Below, one piece after another: positions 34,770-46,530 of a stretch of DNA of 64,000 nucleotides. The DNA is taken from positions 170,011,741 to 170,075,740 of the forward strand of contig CM041465.1 of assembly GCA_023213395.1 (NCBI GenBank), given 5' to 3'. The DNA comes from Cycas panzhihuaensis. Taxonomy: Eukaryota > Cycadophyta. Numbering within the stretch: position 1 is the stretch's first letter; every line of letters begins with the position of its first letter. Under the pieces are notes generated by a model. That model saw only the letters and a list, made by a program, of their open reading frames with translations. It made no database searches and was not told where the DNA came from. Both the position numbers and the translations under genes were made by a program.

Positions 34770-37480
34770 TGTTTCCCAGCTTCTGGGAATGGATATGGAA
34801 TTATCGACTCAAGTAAGTATAGGTATGCTTCTCACCTTATCATCACTTTCTTTTGAGATGGGTGCTTTCTTGCATGTTTGCATATTGTGACCTTGTAGAT
34901 GATTTTGTCTTCATCTACACTTATTCAGCCTATGACGACTATAGCGGGGGCATATTCCCAGCGAGTGTGGCACCCTGGTGGCCATTCCACTTCCCACATT
35001 CTGCCCTACTCACTCCAAGGTCCACTTGGCTTATGCCACCTCTACCCGTGTGATGACCTGTCATTGTTGGTTGACTTGCCACATCATTTGAATCCTATTT
35101 TTGCTCTTCTAGACTTGTTTGTTGGCTTGTTTGCCCTCGGGTAGGTGTCTCAGCCCTCTATTAGCCTCTTTTATCATTGGCCTATAGCCTAGGCTGGCTG
35201 TCTGGGCCAGTTTTAGCCCCTAGTTACGTACCACCGTGAATTTCACGGTACCGCCGCAAATTTTGCAGTACCGTAGATTTTACGGTGGGATGAATGTTTA
35301 AGTTTATTTTTTAAAAACTATCATGGCAATTTCGCATTTATTATGAAATTGCCACGTGTCTCTCAACTTGACCCACCACTAGCTGCGCCCTAATTGCTCG
35401 CTTTAGGGTTTGGGCTGGGTATTTAAGTCCTCTTTAACTCATTTTTAGGATCTTTTATTCATTTTTTGGATTGCTCCTCAAGAAAACTACCCTGTGCTCT
35501 ACTATTCTCTACTACTCTACTGCTTCTACAGGACTTGCACCTCTCCTCCAGCACCTAGCTCTCCTTTGGTATGGCTAGGACATCTTCCCAGCCCTTCACA
35601 CGCCTTGGAGAGGGCCCCTTTGGAGAGATCTTAGTGGATTCTTGCTCAGGCAGCTATCAAGCGTCCTAAAAGTGCAAGTGTTTCCTTTAACTCCATTAGC
35701 AGGGTTCCAAACCTACTGTTCCATAGCTCTTGGGCTGGTTTCTCAGCCTTCTTTCAGCAGCCCTTGACTGAGGCAAGAGCCTCCACTCCTCTTCTTAGGT
35801 ATTCATTGGTTTAAGCTACTTTCTCATTCAATTGATGCCCTATTTTGCTTGTCTTCTTGCTTGGGTCTTTGGAGGTTACTTTCCTTTGTTTTGGACTATC
35901 TTACTCCTTCCATTAGTGCCTCCTTACCTGCATTTATTGCTCAAGGCAGCGGCAAAGAGGGGTTGCAAGGGATTTGGGTGAGAGCTGGGTGGATTTCGTA
36001 CCACCTTCCATGCTCCTCAAGTGGCTCTTTGCCCCCCAAACCTTCCCTTTTACCCTGTGCTGTCCTTGGCGATTAAATAAGGGTTTGTTAGGCCATCTTC
36101 AGCTGCTGAAATCAGCACTGTCACATGTTGCAGCACTGGTTTGAGGGCTTGTGCCTTAATTCTGGCAACTCCCGTAAGCCCCGACGACTTGTCCTTTGCC
36201 CAACTCCTTCCTTGGTAACCTAGTTTGCTCTCAATAATAACCTGGCTTGCTGTAGGTCCTCTTTGGCCCTTTTCAACTCTCTTTGCCTCTATTTCTAGCC
36301 CTCTTACATAGCCTCATCCTCGCTACCTCATGGCTTTTGGGGGTGAGTGGGGTTGTTCCTTGCGGGAGGTGGGCCACTCTGAGGCTTACCAGTTATTCTA
36401 CATCTACTTTGGTTGTTTTCTGTTACAATATATCATCATTATATCGATACTAACATACACGTATTTAGGTTTATATTTACTCTGTATGTACATGTATTGT
36501 TAGGATCTTTCCATTGTATACTATCACCCTTTCTCTGGGAAGGGGGGATTATCATTTGCTTGCAGGTATTTAGAAAGCGCAAAGGATCTGTTCCTCTTTC
36601 TTCCTTTATGGGTAAGTGCTCCGATTTATGCTTTACTATTGTACTTCATTTATTGCTAGCATTTTATTCCTTTCTTGCCCTTGCTTGGTACTTTAGTACT
36701 TCTTTCGGGGAAGGTAAGGGAGCCCCATGTTCTGATCCATCGTGACTCTTCACATCCACCGTGCCTTGTAGAGTAACTTCGGGTGCCTCTTGGGAGCGTT
36801 ACTATTTCAACACACTTCCATTCCGGGTACATGCTCTCACTCCACTTCGTCACTTTTTTCTTTTGAGTTCTTTTACATAGTAGTAATTAGCTCATCGGAA
36901 AGAGAAGGGAAATCAGCCTTTGTCTTAATTCATACTTTGTTTACTTTATCATTTGCATTTTATTTTGCTATAGGAAAAGGTCTTAGGAAACCTTCCCTCT
37001 CACCTTTTCCCCCTTCTTGCCGTGCAAACTTCCCTCTCACCTTATCACTTGTCTACTTGGTTAGTTTGCTTACACATACCATAACCTCCCTTTTGGGTTA
37101 TTCCCTTTGTGTCCTTTCAGTTTTCTGTTTAGCCAGATAACTGAGGTGACCCCATCCGTAGGCCATCTACTTGCCTACCTTTTCTTGTTTCCCGTTGCTT
37201 TAGGGAAACCCTCGAAGGGTTCTCTCCTTCCCCTTCCAACCATCCAAGGGTGGGAGGATCCTTCCCTTAGGTCAACCCAGGCTAATCCAACACCTCTTCT
37301 CCTCTTACTCGAAGTGGGGAACCACTTCCAGGTATTTATATTCCATTTGCAGGTCCTGAACTCGCGCTCCAGTGCGTGGGGTGCCTTGCGTGGTATTTTC
37401 CCTACTTGTAGGTCTTTTCTCGATTGCACTATCAACCACTCTTCCATTTCTACTCAGTTAGGTAGCTATCCCATAGACGC
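34770..37480 (+). repeat. 3' LTR of element B (about 2.7 kb)
   Basis: Begins TGTTTCCCAGCTTCTGGGAA and follows the A LTRs in order: the CGACTCA block, the CCTATGACGACTATAGCGGGGG block (A: TATGACGACTCACAATGGGGG), and an AACTCGCGCTCCAGTGCG block near the end (A: CTACACTCCAGCGCACGGGC). GTATTTAAG at about 35,420 is a plausible TATA box, just after CCACGTGTC (a G-box-like CACGTG). A CGGTACCGCCGC..GTACCG stretch at about 35,240-35,295 is locally palindromic. The exact right end is not clear. Confidence 0.8.
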
Positions 37481-37484
37481 GCAT

Positions 37485-39064
37485 CCATAAGGCATCGACT
37501 ACGCTGAACTCTTTGCATCTACAACCAAGTGGCCTACAATTAGAACTCTTGTGGCCTTGGCTGCTGAACAGGGTTAGAAAATCTACCAACCCGATATTAA
37601 AACCACGTTTCTCAATGGAGATCTTGAAGAAGAAATTTATATGGCTTAGCCAGAAGGATATGAGATCGAAGGTCAAGAGCATAAGGTTTGTAGGCTTAGA
37701 AAGTCCTTGTATGGCCTTAAACAAGCCCCTCACACTTGGTTTGTGAAGTTGTCTGAAAGGATGAGGCAACTTGGATACGAGGTTTGTGACTATCAAAATA
37801 TTGATGTAATGTTGTTCATCAAGTACCATAAGGATAAAGTCACTTATCTCATAATCTTTGTGGATGACATGCTAGTAACAAGTAATAGTGAATAAGAAAT
37901 AAGCCAGCTAAAAAAGGAGTTTGGCAAAACGTTCAAATTGTCTGACCTCGGTTTGATGAAATATTACTTGGGAATTGAAGTAACATAAAAGAATGGAAAA
38001 AATTTCCCCTCCCAAGAAAAATACATCAACGATCTTCTAACCAAGTTCTAGTTAGAAGATGCTCCACTAGTGATGTTACCTATAGATCCTAACACCAAAC
38101 TCTCAGCTGAAGGTGACATTAAGGAGGCAGACGCAACACTCTACATGAAACTTGAGGTAGTCTCATCTATACTACCAATACAAGGCCAGATATTATACAC
38201 TCTGTCAGCATTCTTGCTCGTTACATGACAAATCCTAAGCAGAATCATTGGTAGGCAACAGTGCGAGTGTTGAGATACCTTAAGACGATTAACAAATATG
38301 GTTTGTTGTATGAACCTAATTCAAACTTCAAGCTTTTTGCATACACAGACTCAAAATTTGCAGGAGATAAAGATACAGGAAGATCTACGTCTGGGTATGT
38401 AACATTTCTTAGAACAACATCAATATCATGGAGATCCAGACGGTAGAAGATAGTTGCAGATTCAACTGCCAAAGCTGAATACATTGCTGCTTATGAGACT
38501 AGTAAAGAGGTGATATGGCTAAGAAAATTATTGAAAACATTGATTATCACCTAAACAAGTCCTACGAGTCTTCATATGGATAATCAATCAGCAATCTGCA
38601 TGGTGAAAATTCTTGTATTTCATAATCGTACCAAACACATAAGTACGAAAGTCCACAGGATTAGGGAACTTATTTATGATGGCACAATTCAATTAGATTA
38701 CTACTGCATAGTAGATCAAATGGCTGATATCTTCACCAAACTACTGCAAAGGGTGAAGTTTGAATAGTTTTGAAGGCAGCTCGACCTTAGGGTCTCCATC
38801 TTCAATTGATCAAAGAAGATGGTAACAAGATCATCATACTCTATTCTCTTCGTGAAAATCCCTTGTAGGCGCAGAAGAATACGAGTAAGTCTCTGCTCTA
38901 TCCTCTTTGTGAAAACCCCATGTGGCCATGGAAGGATAAGGGTTATACTTGTTTTGGAAAATTAGAACCTGTGAAAACCCAAAAGGGCATAGGGGATGGC
39001 TAAACAGTATATAGAGACTTAGCAGATTAAGCTACACATTTTAGTTGCTTGGCTATCAGGCTAC
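37485..39064 (+). pseudogene. Copia element G: pol fragment (RT to RNase H), interrupted by element A
   Basis: Ty1/copia order with stops: GIDYAELFA, then TFLNGDLEEEIYM, KSLYGLKQAPHTWFVKL (37,690-37,745), FVDDMLVTSN (RT catalytic Asp pair, 37,855-37,890), LSDLGLMKYYLGIEV, RYLKTINKYGLLYEPN, the RNase H block YTDSKFAGDKDTGRSTSGYV (38,343-38,402) and DSTAKAEYIAAYETSKEVIWL, and a final KHISTKVHRIRELI with QMADIFTKLL (38,630-38,750). The 5' part of the element is missing at the junction with B's LTR. The remainder of G resumes at 52,315 on the other side of element A. Confidence 0.88.
39060..39064. other. Left target-site duplication of element A (GCTAC)
   Basis: GCTAC immediately before the 5' LTR; the same five bases follow the 3' LTR at 52,310-52,314. 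Confidence 0.9.
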
Positions 39065-41674
39065 TATTTCCTGGCTACTGGGAATGGACTCGAGACACAT
39101 CGACTCAGGTAGCTCAGGTATACTTTTTCACTTCTCCCTGCTCTTGTTTGAATGAGACTATTTAGTATAGACTACTTGACATATGCTTGCCTGCCTGCAT
39201 TGCTTCCTTGCCTGATCATAGTGCATGTGCTTACAACACACTTTCAGCTTATGGCGACTCATAATGGGGGCATTCCTCAGTGAATGCTACACCCCATATG
39301 GTGCACAACACCCACTCCATCTCCACGACCTCTTGAGATATTTCAACCAATCATGTTTGCCCATGTTACGACAATTTGCTCATGTTGCAGTCTCCTCCAA
39401 GTCCAATTAATTCCTTGGTTGAGACCTATTTTACTGTTTTGGCTACATGCCCATCATCTGGGTATTCCCCCGAGTTGTTTCAGGCTTAATTTACTCTTAG
39501 TAATAACTCCAAAACCTTTATTTCTACTCTTTTTATATTTTTTCGCTATTAGTCTAGTGCCACTATAAACTTAGTGGTACCATGAATGCTTGCCAGTTTC
39601 TTTGATGCAGTTGTTTGAATTTTAAAAAAGAGAACCACGCGACAGTTTCTGCTTTTTTGGTGGAACTACTGCGTGGCACTTGCTCATTTGCGTTGCCCTA
39701 ACATCCCCAACATTCACCTACAGTGAATAGGGGATAAAGGGAGTTTTTCTCTCTATTTTGAAGATCTTTTTGTTCATTTCTACAACGTTTTGCTCAATTT
39801 TCATAGAGAAACATACTCAACCCTCACAGAAATCTGCTACAAGGAAGGATACACTACTGCAAGCTTGATTCCAGGGACCATTGCTGCCCCTACAGCTCCA
39901 AAGAGTAGGCTTTACATCTTCTTGCAAGTTGCCAAGGCTTCAAGGAGGATTACCATCAAGAGCTCCCCAAAAGACAAGCTACCAAAGCTCCAAACTTACA
40001 GGAATATCTTCACACTTCTCTCCTTTCTAAAATCTGCCAATATTATCCACTAAGTGCTGGTTCTCTGCTATTTTTAACAGCAAATTCATGCTTGGGTCTT
40101 CCACAACAAGGTACTCCCTACATCTACTTTGTAATTTCTATTGTTTCTTCATGTTTTGGTGAATAAACTTTTAGTTTGTGTACCTTCATGTTGTTGTACT
40201 TAATTAGCATTACTTCCTTATTTTTTTGAAATATTATTGCTTCTCCCAATCTTCCCAACCAACCCATTCTTAGGTGGCTATTGTAAAGGGGCAACACAAA
40301 GAGGATTTGAGGGAGGAAGGCAGGGTTTCGTCCCCCTTGCTATCCTTCTCCCCAAGGGTTCCATCCCTTGTTCTCTTTCCCTTTGCCTTTAGTGCCTTCC
40401 TAGGAATCAGGTTAAGGGGGTTTGGGAATATAGTTCAGAGCTAAACCAGCATTAGCAACCCATTGCTATGCTGGTTCTAGAATCCCATCCATCAGTTTTA
40501 GGCCCTGTATAAGCCCCAAACCCTTTCCTTGCCGGTTAACGGTTTGCCATTCACCCAACCCAACGATTTGCTGCTCGTAGCATCTCGTTCCTTGGGCGTC
40601 TACATACCTTTCTATTACTCTCTTCTTTCTCACTATTTGCTGCCCCGTGACCTTATTGTGAGCATGTTTCCCCTTTCTAAGTTGAGTGGAGATTCCTTAT
40701 GGGTGAGTTAGTCATTCCGAGGCTATACTCTTCTTTTTTAGGTGTCGCTTGAGGTATATGTTTGCGAGAGATTTTGTTACATATTATTACTTTACATGAT
40801 AACATATTAATGCTTAGCTTAGTTTTATGTACTTCTATTTAAGTTTAGCATCTATACTCGGTCTACTTTGTGGCCCCTCTTCCAAGAGGGAGGTACTCGC
40901 CTAGTTTGCTTGCAGGATCTTGCATCGGTGGAGCTACGCGTGGAACGAAACCTATTGCAGGTTAGTTCTATGTTTAGTACATTTCTTATCATTTCCCATT
41001 GTTTGCTTCTTTTTTCGCTTTTTACTTTTGCATGCTTAAGGGGAGGTAAGTTAGCCCCTCTTGATTGCTTCAGTAACTATCAGCGTAGGCATTGCATGCG
41101 CAACAAGCGGAGTAGAAAGGAGCAGGAACTAAAGGGATGAGCAGCACTCCATTCAGACGCCGGGTCCAGGTACTTTTCTCATCCTTGTATATCTTCTTTA
41201 TGCCGTTATCTTTCATGCACATGCTTGCATAGTTAGGAACATATAAAGAATTGAAAGGGAAAAAGAATATATGTTTGCTTTATATTATTTTATCTATCAG
41301 TTGGCTTAGCATAGTTAGATCGTTTACTTTGTGTTAGAGCTACCCGTGTTTTATCCCCTTTTAGCCTACACCTAGACGCTACTTTACCTGACTTCTTATT
41401 ATCGTTGCCTTCTCATTTTCGTTGCCTTCTCATTTCCTTAAGAAGACACAACGTGCCAGGCTCTCTCCTCCTCTTCCTGGCCATCCGAGGGGTAGGAAGG
41501 CCTCACTTTGTACGGCTACATGGAAGCAACCAGGCACCTCTGCAGTCCCAAATCTACACTCCAGCGCACGGGCACCCCTCGAGGTGAAGTCCTTGCTATT
41601 TAGTTTAATTTAGCTTTGCACATTTCATTCCCTTTTACTAGACATAGGGACACCATCCTGCGGCAAGCGTTTCA
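39065..41674 (+). repeat. 5' LTR of element A (2,610 bp)
   Basis: Starts TATTTCCTGG (TGTTTC in the 3' copy, so G to A at base 2) and ends GCAAGCGTTTCA. Collinear with 49,722-52,309. Small open frames inside, such as 39,790-40,053, recur in the other LTR only because the LTRs are copies. Confidence 0.92.
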
Positions 41675-41939
41675 CTAGTGACCATACTAGGGAACTGCCA
41701 GTAAGGGAACTAGTTTCACTTCCCCTTTTCATTAGTGTTATTGCCTTTAGGTAGCCTTTTTCTCCTGCTTTTCAGTTGGGCAACCCCCAACATAGTTGTT
41801 TCATACCCCTTTTACTTTCTTCTAATAATGCTTGCAAAGGCATTGCATGCGACATTTCTCACGTCACTTGCGAGGTCTACCGCCATTGTTAGAAGACCCA
41901 TCACCTTGTTCCCTTCCATCGTCGAATCCCGATTCGACA
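41675..41939 (+). other. Leader of element A (PBS region)
   Basis: Sequence between the LTR end and the gag start. It begins CTAGTGACCATACTAGGGAA; the same block follows the LTR in F. No match to the common iMet PBS is obvious, so the priming tRNA is not identified. Confidence 0.6.
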
Positions 41940-43601
41940 ATGGAAGGTTACCAGTCTGATTGGGCGTATCACACCATGGTCTTAAGAACTCAAGAGTTTC
42001 CCGTGTCTATTCTAGGATCCACCCATGAGGGTGATGATTCCATCTATTATCCAGGTAACCCGTTTCGCCCTTCTAAGTTTCATCCTTCTACGCATGCAGC
42101 AGAAGGCTAGTCTCCTCATGAGACTTACCATCTTATTGGTAAATCTTACGAGGAGCACCTTGAGGGGTCCCCAACATTCGAGATCCCATCGACCTCGTAT
42201 GGTTACGAGGATACCCCTCCTGCTGACGTGGTCAAAGTTCTCAACGAGTACTTTTGAGCAACTCGCCTTCAACCATGTCCCAAGTGGTTTGAAGAAGTTC
42301 TGCACAATGTAGCATCTTCTTCATTCATACCTGTGCCTCCTATAGCAAATGACTCTTCTACCTGCATACACTCGTCCCATGCAGTGTCTACACCAGCTCC
42401 CAGGATAAGTGTTGCGCCATCTATCCCTAGCCATGGTCCTATTTCTTCAGGGCCTGTTCGCGGTATGTCCTTTCCCCAGCTTGGGGTTAGCATGCTATTC
42501 CTGAGTTAAACGAATGCGCCACCTTCAAACGTGGTATATGTGTTTCCTAGTAGGCCTTAAGGTCCTACTAATATTGCTGCTGTCAACTATGGAGGATCCA
42601 CTCCTACATATGTTCAAAACTCATCTGGTGATCCTTCCTTTTACGTGCCTCCAGGTTACACGTCTCAACCTTGGGGGCAGGGTAGGGGAAACCATCTTCC
42701 TGCTTATGGGGTGGACCCGTTGTACCCATATGGGGTTACACCACCTATAGGTGGCCCATATGGGAAAAATCTGGTCTCGCAACCTTCGTTTCCACCATCC
42801 AGCGTAACTCCTGTTGCCACGCCTTTACAAGGGAGCATGCCTCCCTTCTAAGGCATTTATCTGCAACCCCCTTTCCAACAAGGGGCGTTTCCCCAAGGAG
42901 GGATGGGCTTACCACCCACATCCATTCTTTCTTCTTTATCATTTGTCGATCCTTTGGCCCATGTAAGGACATGTCCCTTCATGGACTACAAGTCAACGCC
43001 GCTATCCGTCGAGGCACTAAGGACTAACCTGCCGCCTCACCCTCCTGAAGTTCCCAAATTCAACAGAACTTTATCGCAAGACCTAATTGAGCACGTGCGT
43101 AGTTTTTCTATGGTGTACATAGATTATTAGTCTTACGACCATATTTTAATGAAGTTATTTCTATGATCCTTGTAGGGTGACACCCTCAAGTGGTTTTACC
43201 ATCTCTCTACCCACTCCATTTATTCGTTCCAGCAATTGGTGGACGAGTTCGTTAATTACTTTGGCATAGCCCGTCCATTCGAGAGCCAAATGAAAGCCCT
43301 CCTTTCGCTTAAACAAGGTCACGATGAAATGAATCATGACTTTGTGAGGCAATTTCACGATCTCCTTCACTCTACTAAGGCCACGCTGGCTGAAGAGTTG
43401 AAGCGGGATCTCTTTGTCAATGCACTTTACCTCAAAGTGCATATGGAAGTCCTCAAGATGGGGGCAACCACATATGACTCTGTGATCACGAGGTGCTTGG
43501 TGTTAGAGGCCATTGAGATCCAAGCCAAACTCAAGAAACCTCTTAAGCCCTCACAACATTGTAAGGCACCTCCCCCAACGAAGGAGACCAAACCTTCGTA
43601 A
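41940..43601 (+). pseudogene. Element A gag (capsid)
   Basis: Start MEGYQSDWAYHTM at 41,940; the frame is broken by a stop at 42,108 and further stops. The conserved capsid core lies at about 42,960-43,601: PEVPKFNRTLSQDLIEHVRSF, then GDTLKWFYHLSTHSIYSFQQL (retrotransposon gag family core), FVNYFGIARPFESQM, LKQGHDEMNHDFVRQFHDLL and LAEELKRDLFVNAL. In function this is the structural protein of the virus-like particle. Pro/Ser/Gly-rich sequence separates the N-terminus from the core. Confidence 0.82.
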
Positions 43602-44150
43602 CCTGCCAAGTCTACCTCTCATCCTACTGAGAGGACCTTAGACCCTCTTAGCTTCACTATTCGCTCATTTGAGCACATGATGAAGGAGCTTAAACTCCAA
43701 TCCCCTTCATCGTTTTCTTCTCATAAACTAGTTCAGCAAGCTTCTCGTGCCATTCCCCCCAAAGGGGGTAACACCTAACCTTCTCAAGCAAGGAGGATCG
43801 ATCCTCCCCTTAAGAAGAGGTGGTGTTCTATCCACGGGGAATGTTTCCATGATGATTTGCATTGTCAGGTGCAACACCCACGTGATGCCCCGCCGCGCGA
43901 TTCATCCCCTGGATGGGCATCGAGGCCTAACCTCGATCAACCCGTTCATAGAGATCCGTTTCCCAAACATGGGGAGTGTGATCATAATGTTCAACAAAGG
44001 AACAACCAAAATTAGGATAGATCCCCCGATTCTCACCCTTTGCATGGTAAAGGGAAGGTGTGCGAAGGTCATCTTCCTCTTTGCACTCCCTTGACCGCTG
44101 TGCTCCATCACCTTCGCAGTCCTGTAATAAGGGAAAGAAGGTGATCCAGA
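43602..44150 (+). pseudogene. Element A gag C-terminus with zinc-knuckle-like motif
   Basis: Broken frames; at about 43,820-43,870 one reads WCSIHGECFHDDLHC, a Cys/His pattern like the nucleocapsid zinc knuckle of Tat elements. A second Cys/His run follows at about 43,960-44,000 (KHGECDHN). Confidence 0.55.
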
Positions 44151-44940
44151 TGCTTGAGACCACCCCCCTTTATGCTTTGACTCGGTCTCAAGCCGCAAAG
44201 GAGGTAACTGGCGCCTCCGCATCTACCTCACACCTTGATCCTCCTCCAGAAGTCATTCCTCTAGAGATTCCCACACTTGCCAAGAGCATTCCTGTCCACC
44301 TCGATCGATTCAAATTTAGGAGAGCCCTTACCCAACCCATGGGGAGGGGTAGGTCTTTCTCCGTAGTCGAAGAGCTTCTTATCGTGGCTGCCAGGATGCC
44401 CATCATGGACGTCTTGAGAAGTTGTCCCGAACAATGAGTGCTCCTCTTAAAAGCTCTAGGATCAAATGATACACCTATTCACACCTTGGGTACAACCCAA
44501 AGTTGCGAACCCGTCCTCTCTTTCGATCCCAGAGATCTTCCCTCGTCCAGTGGAAGGGAATGCCAATAGAACTTCCCTTTTACTATTACCATAAATACTC
44601 CTGATTTCACATTGCGAAGAACCGTCATAGACAACAGTTCTTCTGTCAATGCCATGCCCTTGCGCGTCATGCAAGAGCTTGGTATTTTTGCCTTGGAATC
44701 TATTCCATGGCGATGTCGAGAATTATGATGGCGAGAAGACTCCCACAGATCCGTCTCGATACCTCTTACTCTCGAGGATAAGACTGTCATTACTGATATC
44801 ATTGTCCTCCATGTTAACGTTGATTACAACCTACTTTTGGGTCAACCATGGCTTGACCAAATAGGAGCTGTGTGTTCCACCCGTTGGGGGCAACTTAAAT
44901 TTGTCCATAACAGACAAATAAAAGTTGTCTCCCGCGAATG
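44150..44940 (+). pseudogene. Element A aspartic protease
   Basis: Begins LETTPLYALTRSQAAKEV; the active-site region reads TVIDNSSSVNAMPLRVMQELG (about 44,615-44,680), where the usual DNGSS has Ser for Gly (GGT to AGT). It ends VDYNLLLGQPWLDQIGAVCS followed by WGQLKFVHN (44,819-44,925), the usual second protease block of Tat elements. At least four stops or frameshifts interrupt it. The equivalent site in element C keeps DNGSS. Confidence 0.8.
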
Positions 44941-45094
44941 ATCACTCGCTAAACAAACTAGGCCTTCTTCTCAGGCAAGCCATGGCCATACGAAGGGAAA
45001 CAAATGCCCTTCTGATCATGCCTCAACCTGCTCCATCGGAATCCCTGATTCCACTCGCCGCAAAGAAGATCCCACATCTTCTTCCCCTGATTTA

Positions 45095-45724
45095 ATATGT
45101 TTCGCCCCCATTGGCATCGGAAGCTATGGGTATCTCGTCATGTTTGACGATGACGGGTCCCATAGTGAGGATGAGGATCTTCCTCACATAGTTTCGTTCC
45201 TCTGTGCTAGTGGGGGGTATTCTTCTAGTTCTAGGTCTCCTCCTAGGATCCCTTTTGTTATAGAGCCTGGTCACTTTCACATGTTGCATGTCATTGTGCA
45301 TGTTGGTCATCAGGCTCCTAGCTCTTCCATTCCACCACCTTCCACAGGTGATGGCATTGAGAGTTTTCCTCTTGCTTTTTATGAGGGATCTCTCCTTGAC
45401 TCTCCCTTAGAGTCCCTTAGGGATGTTAGGCAGCTTATAGGTCATGCCGATCCTATCGCTCCCATGCCATCCCATACCTCGTCCATTCGAAGTCAGGTCA
45501 TCCATGGGGTGCACTACTTTGAGGACGACGAGGCTTTGCTGGAGCACTTAGCCGGCTCCATGCCCAGTTTACCTTCTGGTCATCACAAGCTTGGCCACCA
45601 GAAGGTCCTAGCGATTGGGTCCACACTAGCTGACCCAATCCCTTCTTCTATTTCCTCTCCTCCTGTCGATCTTGCCCCCCTCTATTTCGAGGAGGGGAAT
45701 GATATGTGCATGGGGGCAACTTAG
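45095..45724 (+). pseudogene. Element A protease-RT linker, conserved region of unknown function
   Basis: A 194-codon open frame from 45,140 (the similarity starts a little earlier, GIGSYGYL at about 45,115). Ser/Pro-rich, with an acidic start (DEDLPHIVSF) and a C-terminal block VIHGVHYFEDDEALLEHLAG, then KVLAIGSTL and MCMGAT. Element C has the same block (53,972-54,200) as VIHGIDYFEDDEALLKHLAG. I recognise no known domain. Conservation of this block above its Ser-rich surroundings suggests a real function in the polyprotein. Confidence 0.7.
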
Positions 45725-45779
45725 GATATAGTCCTTGCCCCAGATAAGATTATTAAGGTAGGGGCAGAATGTACTCTTG

Positions 45780-46530
45780 ACGAAGTGAGGGAATACTCCC
45801 TCCTGTTCCAGGAATTCCACAATGTGTTCACGTGGGACTATTCTGACATGAAGGGAATCGACCCCTCCATTGTCACGCATAACCTTACGACATTCACGGC
45901 GCTCATCACGTGTGTCGGTAGTGTCCCCTCCACCTGAAGCTCTCAACCGCCATTAAGATGGAGGTTGAGAAGCTTCTGGATGCGGGACTCATTTCTTCCA
46001 TCGATTACCTTAAGTGGGTATCGAACATTGTTCCTATTGCCAAAAAGAATGGGACCATTCGCATATGTGTCGACTTCCGCGACATAAACAATGCTTGTCC
46101 TAAGGACAACTTTCCTCTCCCCTTTATCGATCAAATAACTGATCGTACAATTGGGTTTAAAGTCATGTCCTTAATGGATGGCTTCTCTGGCTATAACCAA
46201 ATCCAGATTTCTCCTGAAGACCGCCACAAGATGGCCTGCACTACGCCATGGGGTACTTTTGCCTACAAGGCAATGCCCTTTGGTCTCAAGAATGCAGGGG
46301 CTACTTACCAAAGAGCCATGCATTTCATCTTCCATGACCTCATCAACAATACGTTGGAGGCCTTCATGGATGATATGATGGGTCTTTCGCATACCAGAGC
46401 CCATCATCCATCCGACTTACAGGCCATCTTCACACAATGCCTCAAGTATCACGTCAGTTTAAACCTACTCAAATGCGTGTTTGCCATCACTTCAGGCAAA
46501 CTCTTGGATTTCCTTGTGTCACAATAAGGA
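45780..46530 (+). pseudogene. Element A reverse transcriptase
   Basis: Starts around MKGIDPSIVTHNL (45,849), damaged near 45,900, then an open frame 45,958-46,527: LKWVSNIVPIAKKNGTIR, CVDFRDINNACPKDNFPLP, MSLMDGFSGYNQIQISPED, WGTFAYKAMPFGLKNAGATY and the catalytic block LEAFMDDMMGLS (about 46,354-46,389). The usual residue before DD in gypsy RT is Val, Leu or Ile; here it is Met, shared with element C, so it looks ancestral to the family. The frame ends with a stop at 46,525-46,527. Confidence 0.9.

Larger units (their letters stand above)
28585..37480 (+). mobile_element. Element B: 3' half of a giant Tat-like gypsy with 3' LTR
   Basis: Starts abruptly inside RNase H, continues through integrase (to 30,180), a 4.6 kb accessory region (antisense PMD-like gene, sense aRNH), a PPT (34,760-34,769) and a 3' LTR from 34,770 to about 37,480. 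The 5' LTR, gag, protease and RT are missing. The order and the protein sequence match elements A and C closely. On its right the LTR joins a copia pol fragment without a visible target duplication. Confidence 0.85.

Noticed and set aside
34770-37480. Reading B's LTR as the 5' LTR of element C
   Set aside because: It follows a PPT and B's internal region, so it is B's 3' LTR; C's sequence starts 15 kb later inside protease, with copia in between.
39790-40053. 87-codon frame in A's 5' LTR repeated at 50,439-50,726
   Set aside because: Conserved only because the two LTRs are copies; no domain and no match in B's LTR frame.
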